Shown here in pieces: positions 18,001 through 26,761 of a stretch of DNA of 64,000 bases (its first letter is position 1; each line of letters starts with the position of its first letter). Origin of the DNA: Paenibacillus alkaliterrae (lineage in GTDB: Bacteria > Bacillota > Bacilli > Paenibacillales > Paenibacillaceae); NCBI RefSeq assembly GCF_021532375.1, contig NZ_JAKGAP010000007.1, positions 181,429 to 245,428 on the forward strand, given 5' to 3'. The notes under the pieces are model-generated. The model worked only from the letters and a program-made list of their open reading frames with translations. It was not told the origin of the DNA and did no database searches. Both the position numbers and the translations under genes were made by a program.

Positions 18001-19208
18001 AAATACTCGTAATCAACGCAGGAAGCTCGTCTTTAAAATATCAGCTCTATGATATGAGTAATGAATCTGTGCTTGCAAGCGGGCGCGTTGAGCGAATCGG
18101 CATGGATTCCTCCATCGTTACGCATGAACCGATCGGTAAACCGGAGGTTAGGCATGTAAGTGAAATATTAGATCACGTTACTGCTGTGAAACGGGTTACC
18201 GATATGCTGCTCCATCCGGAGTTTGGAGCAATCAGAAAGCTGACGGAAATTGAAGCAGTCGGTCATCGCGTCGTTCACGGCGGCGAGGCATTCAGCAGCT
18301 CCGTTCTCGTTACGCCGGAGGTAAAGCTTGAAATCCGCAGATTGTTCGATCTTGCGCCGCTGCATAATCCAGCCCATATGATGGGAATTACGGCGGTTGA
18401 AACGAATATGCCTGATGTACCGCAAGCCGTCGTATTCGATACGGCCTTTCATCAAACGATGCCGAACACCTCCTATCTGTACCCCATTCCGACAGTTCTG
18501 TATCGACGTCACAAAATACGCAGATACGGCTTTCATGGAACGTCGCATTCTTATGTAAGCGCACAGGCAGCCGCCTATTTGCAGAAACCGCTGGAATCGC
18601 TTAAAATGATCTCCTGCCATATTGGGAACGGAGCAAGCTGTGCGGCTATTTTAGATGGCAAATCTTTTGATACAAGCATGGGAATGACGCCGTTAGAAGG
18701 TTTGATGATGGGCACGAGAAGCGGTGATCTTGATCCGGCCATCGTTCCATTCGTCATGAATAAAGAAGAATTGACATTAAATGAGGTAAATTCTATGCTT
18801 AACAAGCATAGCGGCATGCTGGCTATATCCGGAATTAGCAGCGATATGCGAGAAGTAACCGAAGCCATGAACGATGGCGACAAAAATGCAAAGCTGGCTT
18901 TCGACATGTATACGTATCGCGTGAAAAAATATATCGGAGCATATGCCGCAGCCATGAACGGACTGGATACGCTCGTATTTACGGCAGGCGTAGGCGAGAA
19001 CTCCGCTGCACTTCGTAAAGCAGTATGCGAGGGCATTACTTTCCTTGGCATTGAGCTTGACGAAAAACGCAATTCGGAGCGGAGCAAGGATGCGAGACAA
19101 ATATCGACGGACAATTCCAGAATCAAGGTGCTTGTGGTTCCAACGAATGAGGAGTTGTTGATCGCGAGAGATACCTATAATCTCGTTAAGCAATCCGAAA
19201 TTTCATAA
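17997..19208 (+). CDS. ackA: Acetate kinase
   Basis: Interconverts acetate plus ATP with acetyl phosphate. ASKHA-fold landmarks are present: NAGSSSLKYQLYDM at the N-terminus, VVHGG, the FHGTSH phosphate loop and FTAGVGENSA near the C-terminus. The length of 403 residues is standard. It is translationally coupled (ATGA) to the hydroxyacyl-CoA dehydrogenase, an unusual partner; phosphotransacetylase is not in the window. Confidence 0.96.
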   Translation: MKILVINAGSSSLKYQLYDMSNESVLASGRVERIGMDSSIVTHEPIGKPEVRHVSEILDHVTAVKRVTDMLLHPEFGAIRKLTEIEAVGHRVVHGGEAFSSSVLVTPEVKLEIRRLFDLAPLHNPAHMMGITAVETNMPDVPQAVVFDTAFHQTMPNTSYLYPIPTVLYRRHKIRRYGFHGTSHSYVSAQAAAYLQKPLESLKMISCHIGNGASCAAILDGKSFDTSMGMTPLEGLMMGTRSGDLDPAIVPFVMNKEELTLNEVNSMLNKHSGMLAISGISSDMREVTEAMNDGDKNAKLAFDMYTYRVKKYIGAYAAAMNGLDTLVFTAGVGENSAALRKAVCEGITFLGIELDEKRNSERSKDARQISTDNSRIKVLVVPTNEELLIARDTYNLVKQSEIS

Positions 19209-19237
19209 ATGCAGAATAGTTGGGGGGACAGCAAGCA

Positions 19238-19918
19238 GTGAACAACGAGATTTGGAAGGCGTATTCGCATGGGATGGCCGCTGCGTTGCAGGAAGGCGGC
19301 GTACATGTATCCGCCATGCTGCTGCGTACATACCGCCAGCTTGATTTATCGGATACGGAAGCGATGCTTTTGTTGCAAATTATGGTCTATATGGAAGCGG
19401 ATTTGAATGATTTCCCGACGCTGGAGGAGCTAGCCGAACGTATGGGACTATCGGTCCGAGAGGTTGGCCAGCTGTTGGGCAGGCTTATGAAGGATGAGTT
19501 CCTCACCATTGATGAATATATTGACAGTTCGACCGGAATGCAGTCCGAACGGTATAATTGGAGCGGCTGGCTGTTCAAAGCCGCGCAGCTGACGTCCGAG
19601 CTTAAGCGGGAGACGAAGAAAGCGGAGCGGCAGCCCGCGAAGCCGCTTTCTGCTTCATCTGCCGATTTATTCAGCGTGTTCGAGCAGGAATTCGGACGTC
19701 TGCTGTCGCCGATGGAGTGCGAGACGATAACGGGATGGCTTGACCAGGATCGTTACACGGATGAGATTATACGTTTCGCTCTAAAAGAAGCCGTATTCGC
19801 CGGCAAGCTAAGTTTGCGATATATCGACCGGATTCTGATTGAATGGAGCCGAAACCGGGTGACGAACGCCGATGAAGCGCGAGCCCATTCGCAAAAATTT
19901 CGCGGAGGAAGAGGCTAA
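19238..19918 (+). CDS. dnaD: DnaD-like replication initiation protein
   Basis: Component of the low-GC Gram-positive primosome that helps load the helicase at DnaA-bound origins and restart sites. The first 100 residues form a winged helix (TLEELAERMGLSVREVGQLL is part). The C-terminal DnaD/DnaB-II domain is visible around LFSVFEQEFGRLLSPMECE. The length of 226 residues is typical. The start is GTG 19238, with GGGGGG at 19222-19227 as ribosome binding site; a TTG at 19220 overlaps that site. In Bacillus nth directly follows dnaD; here nth lies 17.6 kb downstream. Confidence 0.93.
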   Translation: MNNEIWKAYSHGMAAALQEGGVHVSAMLLRTYRQLDLSDTEAMLLLQIMVYMEADLNDFPTLEELAERMGLSVREVGQLLGRLMKDEFLTIDEYIDSSTGMQSERYNWSGWLFKAAQLTSELKRETKKAERQPAKPLSASSADLFSVFEQEFGRLLSPMECETITGWLDQDRYTDEIIRFALKEAVFAGKLSLRYIDRILIEWSRNRVTNADEARAHSQKFRGGRG

Positions 19919-19941
19919 GCCGCCAGGCTTGGCCTATTTTT
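19913..19941 (+). terminator. Intrinsic terminator after dnaD
   Basis: GGCTAAGCC 19913-19921 pairs with GGCTTGGCC 19926-19934 (one G-U pair), followed by TATTTTT. It overlaps the dnaD stop. Confidence 0.8.
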
Positions 19942-20104
19942 GCATAGGGCTTGTCCAAAAGGCACTCATCGTCTATTTAAGTTGAACTAATACATCAAGC
20001 GAGATCACGGCTGCTATTTGGATCATAGAAATATGATAAAATAATGATACCTACAGAGAAATATAAAGAAACGATTACTTAAAAATGAAATGGAGGAATT
20101 ATAA

Positions 20105-20350
20105 ATGAAGTGGAAAGAGGTAAGGGAATTATTTCCAAACCAATTTGTTTTAATCTCAATCCTTAATTATCATGAGGGAAAAGATAAAAAGGTAATAAAC
20201 GAAGTTGCACCTATTCGTTCAATATTTGAAGAAGATGCAAATAAAGAATTTTTCAGAGCAGAACCTGGAAGCATTGTATATCATACATCTAATGAGGAAT
20301 GTGTTATTCATATTCGTAGAGATCCATTGATGAGAGTGAGACGAGTGTAA
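20105..20350 (+). CDS. 81-residue protein of unknown function in an AT-rich island
   Basis: A small soluble protein starting MKWKEVRELFPNQFVLISIL, preceded by ATGGAGGAA. Its codons are clearly more AT-rich than those of dnaD or the mtn genes around it. Proteins of this look are, to my recollection, found next to a retropepsin-like aspartyl protease gene in Bacillales, and a fragment reading ISYDGQLITTSLTV then VIIDTGS follows immediately. The pair looks like a small accessory module. I do not know its biochemical role; a toxin-antitoxin-like or regulated proteolysis role would be speculation. Confidence 0.6.
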   Translation: MKWKEVRELFPNQFVLISILNYHEGKDKKVINEVAPIRSIFEEDANKEFFRAEPGSIVYHTSNEECVIHIRRDPLMRVRRV

Positions 20351-20501
20351 TGATATTTCGTATGATGGACAACTTATCACTACTTCTCTCACTGTTAGAT
20401 TTCAAGGGAGAATGCTACAAATTAATGATGTTATTATAGATACCGGTTCAGTACAGGAATATTACATATTCGGAGAATTATTATCATGGGGAGGTGTATA
20501 A
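20349..20501 (+). pseudogene. Broken retropepsin-like aspartyl protease gene
   Basis: In the frame beginning AAT 20349 the sequence reads NDISYDGQLITTSLTV, then QINDVIIDTGS, and ends at TAA 20499-20501 after only about 50 codons. The DTGS motif preceded by hydrophobic residues is the retroviral-type aspartyl protease signature, and intact family members are about 120 residues or more. There is no start codon in frame: ATG 20350 is one base out, so a single base loss would explain it. The C-terminal half after DTGS is missing or replaced. Confidence is moderate because the fragment is short. Confidence 0.4.
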
Positions 20502-20556
20502 ATAAGTGAATTTTAACATCGATCTTGAGCATAAGGAGAACGATATTTCAATAAAA

Positions 20557-20603
20557 CAAAGAGCGGTCCAAAACCGGTTGTTCCCGTTTTGGACCGCTCT
20601 TTG
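20557..20603 (-). terminator. Strong terminator of the proBAC-mtnWXB operon
   Basis: An 18-base perfect stem, 20557-20574 with 20586-20603, around an 11-base loop. On the minus strand it is followed by TTTTATTG. It lies just after the mtnB stop. Confidence 0.88.
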
Positions 20604-20619
20604 TTGATTGAGAATGAAC

Positions 20620-21273
20620 TTAACGATTTCCGCGCTGCAGCAGCTCGAGGCGGTACACGTATTCGAATATAAATTCGAATGCTTCAAGATGGCGCTTCGC
20701 TTCGAAGGCGTTTGCTCCCCAAGCATAAATGCCGTGCTTGCGCAGCAGGATACCTGGAATGTTCGATGTGATTCGCTCCGTAATCTCAGGCACGATTGAC
20801 GGGATGCGGGCAAAGTTTGAAACGATCGGAATTTCAATATGCGCTTCCTCGTCCCATATGTTAAATCCTTTGATTAGCTCGACACCGTCCACGGGCACCG
20901 ATTTGCGATTCCAGAAATATTCAGAGATTACGCTGTTAAACACAGTATGGACGTGAAATATAGCGCCGGCACCTGTTAGCTTGTATATTTCGCAATGAAT
21001 CAGCGTTTCCGCCGAAGGCTTAAGCCGAGTCGCTTCGCAAGGCTTGCCGTCTTGATCGACAAACAAGTAATCCTCAGGCGTATGTACCGTCTTATCTTTA
21101 CCGCTTGCCGTCACGGCAAACTGGAATTCATCCGGCTTGAAATCTCCGACACGTATGGACAGGTTGCCGCTTGTGCCCGGGAACCAGCCGCGCGAGGCGA
21201 AAAGTTCCTTGACGTCGCGGAGCTCGCTTAAAGCCCGCTGCTTATCCTCTAAAGCAATTTGTAGAAAGCTCAT
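20620..21273 (-). CDS. mtnB: Methylthioribulose-1-phosphate dehydratase
   Basis: Class II aldolase-fold zinc enzyme that dehydrates 5-methylthioribulose 1-phosphate in methionine salvage. FPGTSGNLSIR is the phosphate-binding loop, SAETLIHCEIY carries the catalytic Glu region, HVHT gives two zinc ligands and LLRKHGIYAWG the third. The length of 217 residues is standard. The start overlaps the mtnX stop (ATGA), and the gene is the last of its operon. L-fuculose-phosphate aldolase is excluded by the neighbouring MtnX and MtnW. Confidence 0.95.
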   Translation of the reverse strand: MSFLQIALEDKQRALSELRDVKELFASRGWFPGTSGNLSIRVGDFKPDEFQFAVTASGKDKTVHTPEDYLFVDQDGKPCEATRLKPSAETLIHCEIYKLTGAGAIFHVHTVFNSVISEYFWNRKSVPVDGVELIKGFNIWDEEAHIEIPIVSNFARIPSIVPEITERITSNIPGILLRKHGIYAWGANAFEAKRHLEAFEFIFEYVYRLELLQRGNR

Positions 21274-21953
21274 TTCGAAATCGTCCTTTCAGCATTCATC
21301 TCGTGAATGATATCGTGAAATGTTTCGTATTCGTGATGCGGCAGTCCAAGCTCCTTGCATTTCGCGGTCAAGTGGGAGCGCGAGTAAACGACATCTGCCA
21401 GCTTGGCGCCTTCAAAATCGGTTACGCTGTCGCCGATAATAATACGCTCGTATTGGTCGGCAGGGAAGCGGCGCATGATCGTCGTCTTGCACATGCCGCA
21501 ATCGTTGCCGCAATGCTCATCGCATGGATTCGGCCACAGGATTTCAATGACTTCACCGCTGAAGTCGCTTCCGTTGCAATAAATATGATCCTGCGGTATG
21601 CCGAAGGGCTCAAGTATCGGATAAACAAAAAAATCGATACCTCCGCTTGTCACATAAAATGCAATGTCCTGCTCTTTGCAAAACGACAAAAAATCAGCGA
21701 AGCCTTCCCGAATGCGAGCATTGGAAATGCCGAATTCAATAACCTCTTTCTGAATGGAAGCGGGGAGGAGACGGAACAATTGCCCGACTCCGTCCTTTAT
21801 AGAAAGTTCCTGGGCGATGGTCTGTTCGGCAATCCGTTCCCAGCCATCTGGATTGAAGTGCTTGATGATCGCGATAATATTGTCATTCATCGTAATCGTA
21901 CCGTCAAAATCACAAAACACGATGCGTTTTTTAGCTGCTTGATTATCACTCAT
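21270..21953 (-). CDS. mtnX: 2-hydroxy-3-keto-5-methylthiopentenyl-1-phosphate phosphatase
   Basis: HAD-superfamily phosphatase acting after MtnW in the Bacillus-type salvage route (where MtnC is absent). The nucleophile motif FCDFDGTIT is at residues 12-20, the second motif VTSGG follows near 103 and GDSVTDFEGAK near 178. A cysteine cluster (CDEHCGNDCGMC) near 140-155 is also seen. The length of 227 residues is normal. Start and stop overlap mtnW and mtnB, so the three are translationally coupled. Confidence 0.94.
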   Translation of the reverse strand: MSDNQAAKKRIVFCDFDGTITMNDNIIAIIKHFNPDGWERIAEQTIAQELSIKDGVGQLFRLLPASIQKEVIEFGISNARIREGFADFLSFCKEQDIAFYVTSGGIDFFVYPILEPFGIPQDHIYCNGSDFSGEVIEILWPNPCDEHCGNDCGMCKTTIMRRFPADQYERIIIGDSVTDFEGAKLADVVYSRSHLTAKCKELGLPHHEYETFHDIIHEMNAERTISK

Positions 21954-23182
21954 TATTCTTTAATCCCCCACGCGTTAATAGCGGCCTGCAGCGGCTCATT
22001 GCCGGGTTCCGAGGCTGCATCTCGTAAAGGAACTCCGTCCATTACTGCTCCAATGGCTTGACGGAACGCTTGTCCGCCTGCTGCTGTACCCATGGCATGG
22101 CCGTGGATGCCCCCGCCGGCATTAACGACAACGTCCGTGCCGAAATCCTTCAGAATGAGCGGGACAAGTCCAGGGTGGATGCCGGCAGACGGGACAGGGA
22201 AGCTTGTCCGAAGTCCATGCAGCGGGGTCGTTAAAGCATCCTTCACAGCCAGATTCTCTTCCTTCGGCATCACAACCGAGCCGTAGGGCGAAGGGAAGAG
22301 AACGAGATCGGCCCCAGCCAACCGCATTAGCTTGCCGAGGAGCAGCGGAGCGCTGAACCCATAATGCGGTGACGGATACATCGCGCCAGCCATGGCTGGA
22401 TGGGCTGCTATGGGCACATTGATCGATTTATCACTGCTGAGCTCATGGAGTACATCGTAGCCGTATGCCAACACGTTGAACAGCAGTGCGTTTGCGCCTG
22501 CTTGGACGGCTTTGCGGGCATTAGCGGCAAGCTTTGAAGTAGGACCGGTCAGGTTAACGGCATACAGCAGCTTTTGGCCGGTTTCGGCTTCCGCAAGGCG
22601 CGCTGCGTCCATACAGGCTTCAACACGCTTCTCAAGCGGCGTCAAAGGATTTTCGAACAAAATTTCATCGTCCTTAATCAAATCGACGCCGCCTAATGCT
22701 TGCATGTAGAACTGATCCTTCAAATTAGCAAGATTGTGGCCGACAACGGATTTGAAAATACTCATAAGCAGCGGCCGGTCATGAACGCCCAGCAGGTCCC
22801 GGACACCGTCCAGTCCAAATGCCGGACCCGGGAAAGCGGAAGCGAAATTATCGGACACATCCAGGTCCAGCAGCTTGATCTTGCCGTCCATCGACAGCTT
22901 GCCGAACACCGTGACGAGCAGGGCAGGCAAATCGCGGCTAAAGTTTATATCCGGATAGGAGATTTGAATATCGGCATAACGCTCGCCTGGAGCGGCTCCG
23001 GCAGGTTCATGGACATAAACTGAAAGCACTTTGCCGAGATGCTTTTCCATTTCGGCCTTTTGCGCCTCAGGCAGCTCCGTCCAGCTGCCGACTGTTAATC
23101 CGACAGCGATCGAAAGCGCCTTTTTGTTAAAATCGGCTTTATCGTCATAAGAACGATAGGTTGCTATGCATACTCCTTTCAT
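21953..23182 (-). CDS. mtnW: 2,3-diketo-5-methylthiopentyl-1-phosphate enolase (RuBisCO-like protein)
   Basis: Form IV RuBisCO-like protein that enolises DK-MTP-1-P. The RuBisCO-fold motif is GGVDLIKDDE near residue 150, where the Lys is the one carbamylated and the Asp and Glu bind Mg. The C-terminal loop GGIHGHAMGTAAGG is also typical. The length of 409 residues is that of B. subtilis MtnW. The start overlaps the proC stop by four bases, tying this salvage gene to the proline operon. No SAM riboswitch is present in front of it, unlike Bacillus. Confidence 0.95.
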   Translation of the reverse strand: MKGVCIATYRSYDDKADFNKKALSIAVGLTVGSWTELPEAQKAEMEKHLGKVLSVYVHEPAGAAPGERYADIQISYPDINFSRDLPALLVTVFGKLSMDGKIKLLDLDVSDNFASAFPGPAFGLDGVRDLLGVHDRPLLMSIFKSVVGHNLANLKDQFYMQALGGVDLIKDDEILFENPLTPLEKRVEACMDAARLAEAETGQKLLYAVNLTGPTSKLAANARKAVQAGANALLFNVLAYGYDVLHELSSDKSINVPIAAHPAMAGAMYPSPHYGFSAPLLLGKLMRLAGADLVLFPSPYGSVVMPKEENLAVKDALTTPLHGLRTSFPVPSAGIHPGLVPLILKDFGTDVVVNAGGGIHGHAMGTAAGGQAFRQAIGAVMDGVPLRDAASEPGNEPLQAAINAWGIKE

Positions 23183-24048
23183 TCCGTAATACTCCTTTCG
23201 ATTGCTGCGCCAAGCTCGCCGGCACGTTCAGCAGAGCGATGAACGGCTTTTATAATCGTTTCCGAAAAATGACGCTCCGCCATTAATTCAAGCGCAGCTT
23301 GTGTAGTGCCGTTTGGCGAAGTCACTTTTCGGCGAAGCTCAGCAGGCTCCTCGCCCGTTGACCGAACCATCTCCGCTGCGCCCAGAACCGTCTGAACGAC
23401 AAGCTCTTTCGCAGCTTCCTGCGACAAGCCAAGCTGGCTCGCTGCTTCAATCATAGACTCCATAAAATGATATACATAAGCAGGTCCGCTGCCGGAAACG
23501 CCGGTTACCGCTTGCTGCAGCGATTCGTCCACGATCGCATTAATGCCGATTGAGCTGAAGATCGCCTCGGTGAGCAGTCTTTGCTGCGGCGTGACTGACT
23601 CGGAATAACTGATGCCTGTTGCTCCGAGACCGATTGTGCTCGACGTGTTAGGCATAGACCGTACGATTGCTGCTTGTTCGCCAATCATCTGACCAATAGA
23701 GCTGATCGATAAACCGGCGATAACCGAAATGATGAGCTGCTTTTGGGATACATAAGGCTTGATCTCGGCCAATGCGGCAGCCGCATCCTTTGGTTTCATC
23801 GCAAGAAAGATGATATCGGCTTCCCGCAAATAGGCTTCATTGCTGGAGCCTTGAATAACGGTTTGAACGCCGTAACGCTCGTGGAGCTCTGAGAGACGTT
23901 CCTTGTTATGCCGATTGAGCATAGAAATACGGTTAGGCGCAATAAGCTTCTCGTTAATTAGGCCTCTGACGATCGCCTCGGCCATCGAGCCCGCCCCGTA
24001 AAAACTAAGCTGCAGCGAGGCAATGCCAGTTTGTGTTAACAGTGACAT
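23179..24048 (-). CDS. proC: Pyrroline-5-carboxylate reductase
   Basis: Last step of proline synthesis, NAD(P)H reduction of P5C. The Rossmann motif reads LSFYGAGSMAEAIVRG, the mid region AAIVRSMPNTSSTIG and the C-terminal dimer helix VSGSGPAYVYHFMES. ATG 24048 (minus strand) has GGAGG nine bases away; an upstream ATG at 24087 has none. The length of 289 residues is slightly long for the family (about 270). It is the third gene behind the T-box and overlaps mtnW. Confidence 0.95.
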   Translation of the reverse strand: MSLLTQTGIASLQLSFYGAGSMAEAIVRGLINEKLIAPNRISMLNRHNKERLSELHERYGVQTVIQGSSNEAYLREADIIFLAMKPKDAAAALAEIKPYVSQKQLIISVIAGLSISSIGQMIGEQAAIVRSMPNTSSTIGLGATGISYSESVTPQQRLLTEAIFSSIGINAIVDESLQQAVTGVSGSGPAYVYHFMESMIEAASQLGLSQEAAKELVVQTVLGAAEMVRSTGEEPAELRRKVTSPNGTTQAALELMAERHFSETIIKAVHRSAERAGELGAAIERSITE

Positions 24049-24101
24049 GGTAGAATTCCTCCGATACTCAAATGGAATAATAAGCAAAAGAAGGCTGTAG
24101 G

Positions 24102-25352
24102 TTAGCCCCGAATTTGTCCGTTTCCGAAAACCCGATATTTCGTAGAAGTAAGGGCAGGCAAACCCATCGGTCCGCGCGCATGCAGCTTCTGCGTGCTAAT
24201 GCCGATTTCCGCGCCGAACCCGAATTCGAAGCCGTCCGTGAAGCGGGTAGATGCATTATGATATACGGCAGCCGCATCGACCTCATGTATGAAACGATCG
24301 GCGTTTTGCGCGTTTCCGGTTACGATGCATTCGGAATGCTTGGTGCCGAAGCGGCTTATATGATCGAGGGCTGCGTCGAGATCTGAAACTACTCGGATAT
24401 TCATTATATAATCATTATATTCTGTGCCATAATCCTCATCTGTAGCAGGCTTAGCCGAAGCAAGCAGCGAAGTCGTCCGTTCGCAGCCGCGAAGCTCGAT
24501 GCCGGCCTGAATGAAACGATCGGCCAGCCGAACCAGATGCTTCTCTGCAAAGGCCTCATGAACGAGCAGCGTTTCCATCGAGTTGCAGACGGAAGGGCGC
24601 TGTACTTTGGCGTTAAAGGCAATGGCTGAAGCCATGTCGAAATCGGCGCTTGCATCCACGAACGTATGGCAAATGCCGGCTCCCGTCTCTATAACAGGCA
24701 CGGTCGCATTTTCGACGACATTGCGGATAAGAGATGCGCCGCCGCGCGGTATAACGACGTCAAGCAAGCCGTTTAGCTTTAGCATTTCATTGACGGATGC
24801 GCGGTCCGAATCCTCAATTAGCTGAATGGCATCCGCCGGCATTGCCGTTTCACCAAGAGCCGCCTTAAGCACCTCTACGATTTTGCGATTTGACTCGATG
24901 GCTGCGGAGCCCCCGCGAAGCACGACGCTATTGCCGGTTTTCAGGCATAGTCCGGCGGCATCAACCGTTACGTTCGGGCGTGCTTCATAAATCATGCCGA
25001 TAACGCCAATCGGCACGCGTACCTTCTCGACTTTCAAACCATTTGGGCGGTCAAAATGTTCAAGCAGCTCGCCGACAGGATCCGGAAGTCCGACAATTTG
25101 ACGCAAGCCCTCTGCGATTGCCGCGACCCGGTCGCCGTTTAAAGCAAGCCTATCAAGCAGGGAAGGGCTGGTGCCTTGCTCGCGTCCGCGCTGCAAATCG
25201 AGAGCATTCGCTTCAATTATAGCTGCCTGCCCGGAGAGTAAGGCATCCGCCATATGTAGAAGCGCCGTATTTTTTTGTTCGGTCGTCAGTCTGTTCATTA
25301 TTGCTGCCGCATCTTGGGCTAGCGCTGCTTTCTGTCTCACTTCACTGGTCAT
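24102..25352 (-). CDS. proA: Glutamate-5-semialdehyde dehydrogenase (gamma-glutamyl phosphate reductase)
   Basis: NADPH-dependent reduction of gamma-glutamyl phosphate. Aldehyde-dehydrogenase-superfamily fold: VPIGVIGMIYEARPNVTVDA and VIPRGGASLIRNV are characteristic of ProA, and the catalytic Cys lies in VQRPSVCNSMETLL. The length of 416 residues is standard. The start is 16 bases after the proB stop with an AAGGAGG-type site, so the two are one unit. Confidence 0.96.
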   Translation of the reverse strand: MTSEVRQKAALAQDAAAIMNRLTTEQKNTALLHMADALLSGQAAIIEANALDLQRGREQGTSPSLLDRLALNGDRVAAIAEGLRQIVGLPDPVGELLEHFDRPNGLKVEKVRVPIGVIGMIYEARPNVTVDAAGLCLKTGNSVVLRGGSAAIESNRKIVEVLKAALGETAMPADAIQLIEDSDRASVNEMLKLNGLLDVVIPRGGASLIRNVVENATVPVIETGAGICHTFVDASADFDMASAIAFNAKVQRPSVCNSMETLLVHEAFAEKHLVRLADRFIQAGIELRGCERTTSLLASAKPATDEDYGTEYNDYIMNIRVVSDLDAALDHISRFGTKHSECIVTGNAQNADRFIHEVDAAAVYHNASTRFTDGFEFGFGAEIGISTQKLHARGPMGLPALTSTKYRVFGNGQIRG

Positions 25353-25368
25353 GGAAGACTCCTCCTTA

Positions 25369-26475
25369 TTATTTCAACGTAATCCATTCGTCGCGGTGAA
25401 TAACCTCAATACGTGAAACATCGACTCTGCGTCTTACTTCTTCGGTAGTTAAACCTGCTACCGCTTGAATTTGCCATGCTGCATAATTAACGACGCCGCG
25501 GCCAAGCGTATCGCCAAGTCGGCTGGTTACCTCTACGACGTCGCCAGGCAGGAATTCGCCTTGAATATCCGTTACGCCCGCCGGAAGAAGGCTTTTGCCG
25601 CCTTCGAGCAAAGCGGATACGGCACCGTCATCAACGCCGATTCGCCCTTGAGGGATTGAATGGAAGCCAAGCCATTGCTTCTTCATGGACAAGGTATGAA
25701 GCTTCGTATCGAAATAGGTGCCGCGGCCATTGCCTTTGGCTGCGAGCGTCAGATCGCCTTCCTGCTGCACCTTGCCGATAAAGGCATGCACGCCGCCGCG
25801 CATGGCGATGCGCGCAGCCTCGATTTTGGAGCGCATGCCGCCTGTTCCTACGGAAGATCCGGCGCCGCCTGCCAGCTTCATAATATCCTCGGAGATCTGA
25901 TCTACCCGCTCGATTTTGACCGCTTGCGGATTTTTGCGCGGATCCTCTGTATATAAACCATCCATATCCGTAATGATAATGAGCTTCGCTGCTTTCGTCA
26001 TTGCCGCCACTAGTGCCGATAGGTTGTCATTGTCCCCGAATTTAAGCACGAGCTCATCGGTCGCGACCGTATCATTTTCATTAATGATCGGAATAATCCG
26101 CTGCTTGAGCAGTTCTTCTATCGTCATCAAAGCATTTTGGATACGGCGACGGTTGGAGAAATCTGCGCGGGTAAGCAAAATTTGCGCAGCTACGATCCCG
26201 TATTGGCTGAAGGCCTCCTGGTAGGCTTGCATAAGCAAAGCCTGCCCGACCGCGGCAGCCGCTTGCTTCTCGTGAACGAGCTTCGGCCTTGCGGCATAGC
26301 CTATTTGGCGAAAGCCGGCTGCTACCGCACCGGAGGTCACAAGCATAACGCCGTCACCGTTTCGGTGCACAGAGGCTAATTCGGCAGCGAAGTACCGGAT
26401 TCGCTCACGGATTAGACCGCCTTCCTCCGATGTAAGCGAGCTGCTGCCAATTTTTACAACGATACGTTCTGACAT
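25369..26475 (-). CDS. proB: Glutamate 5-kinase
   Basis: First step of proline synthesis, ATP phosphorylation of glutamate. The amino acid kinase domain (IVVKIGSSSL, VTSGAVAAG, NENDTVATDELVLKFGDND) is followed by a C-terminal PUA domain of about 75 residues (from about FLPGDVVEV). The length of 368 residues fits. ATG 26475 is chosen, with AGGATGGG as ribosome binding site; the longer frame upstream would run into the T-box terminator. The gene follows a proline T-box leader, and feedback control by proline is expected from the family. Confidence 0.96.
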   Translation of the reverse strand: MSERIVVKIGSSSLTSEEGGLIRERIRYFAAELASVHRNGDGVMLVTSGAVAAGFRQIGYAARPKLVHEKQAAAAVGQALLMQAYQEAFSQYGIVAAQILLTRADFSNRRRIQNALMTIEELLKQRIIPIINENDTVATDELVLKFGDNDNLSALVAAMTKAAKLIIITDMDGLYTEDPRKNPQAVKIERVDQISEDIMKLAGGAGSSVGTGGMRSKIEAARIAMRGGVHAFIGKVQQEGDLTLAAKGNGRGTYFDTKLHTLSMKKQWLGFHSIPQGRIGVDDGAVSALLEGGKSLLPAGVTDIQGEFLPGDVVEVTSRLGDTLGRGVVNYAAWQIQAVAGLTTEEVRRRVDVSRIEVIHRDEWITLK

Positions 26476-26509
26476 AATTAATCCCATCCTATGCTTGTTT
26501 CGTGACGAC

Positions 26510-26745
26510 AAAAAAGGCTTTCGTCCATAAAGGACGAAAGCCTTAGCTTCCGCGGTACCACCTTTGTTGATGATCGCATTAAATAAGATCATCCAGCTTA
26601 AGCCTATAACAGAAGGCGCTGTCCGGCTCATCGCCGGCCGCTCGGAGGTAGGTTCAGCAAGCGGCCTTCGGTAAATTCTTGCAGCCCATGGAATTTACTC
26701 TCTGATCGCGACCCTTCTTGCTTACTAGTCCCGTCATCACGTTAC
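26510..26745 (-). promoter_or_regulatory. Proline-type T-box riboswitch upstream of proB
   Basis: Read on the minus strand, the region contains AGTAAG early in Stem I, GAACCTACC in the specifier loop, the invariant T-box AAGGTGGTACCGCGG (plus-strand positions about 26551-26565) and a terminator. Terminator arms are 26532-26542 and 26516-26526 with a TTTAT loop and a T-run at 26510-26515. The likely specifier triplet is CCU (26650-26652), a proline codon followed by A, which agrees with proBAC downstream. Uncharged tRNA-Pro should stabilise the antiterminator. Confidence 0.93.
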
Positions 26746-26761
26746 ATGTTCAATTCCTATA

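Noticed and set aside
20350..20433. A short frame from ATG 20350 (MIFRMMDN...) after the 81-residue gene
   Set aside because: This frame lacks any motif, whereas the neighbouring frame reads a retropepsin-like DTGS sequence; I regard the ATG frame as the result of a frameshift.
21303..22061. A 252-codon plus-strand frame opposite mtnX
   Set aside because: It is antisense to a gene with clear HAD motifs, shows no family features and has no ribosome binding site.
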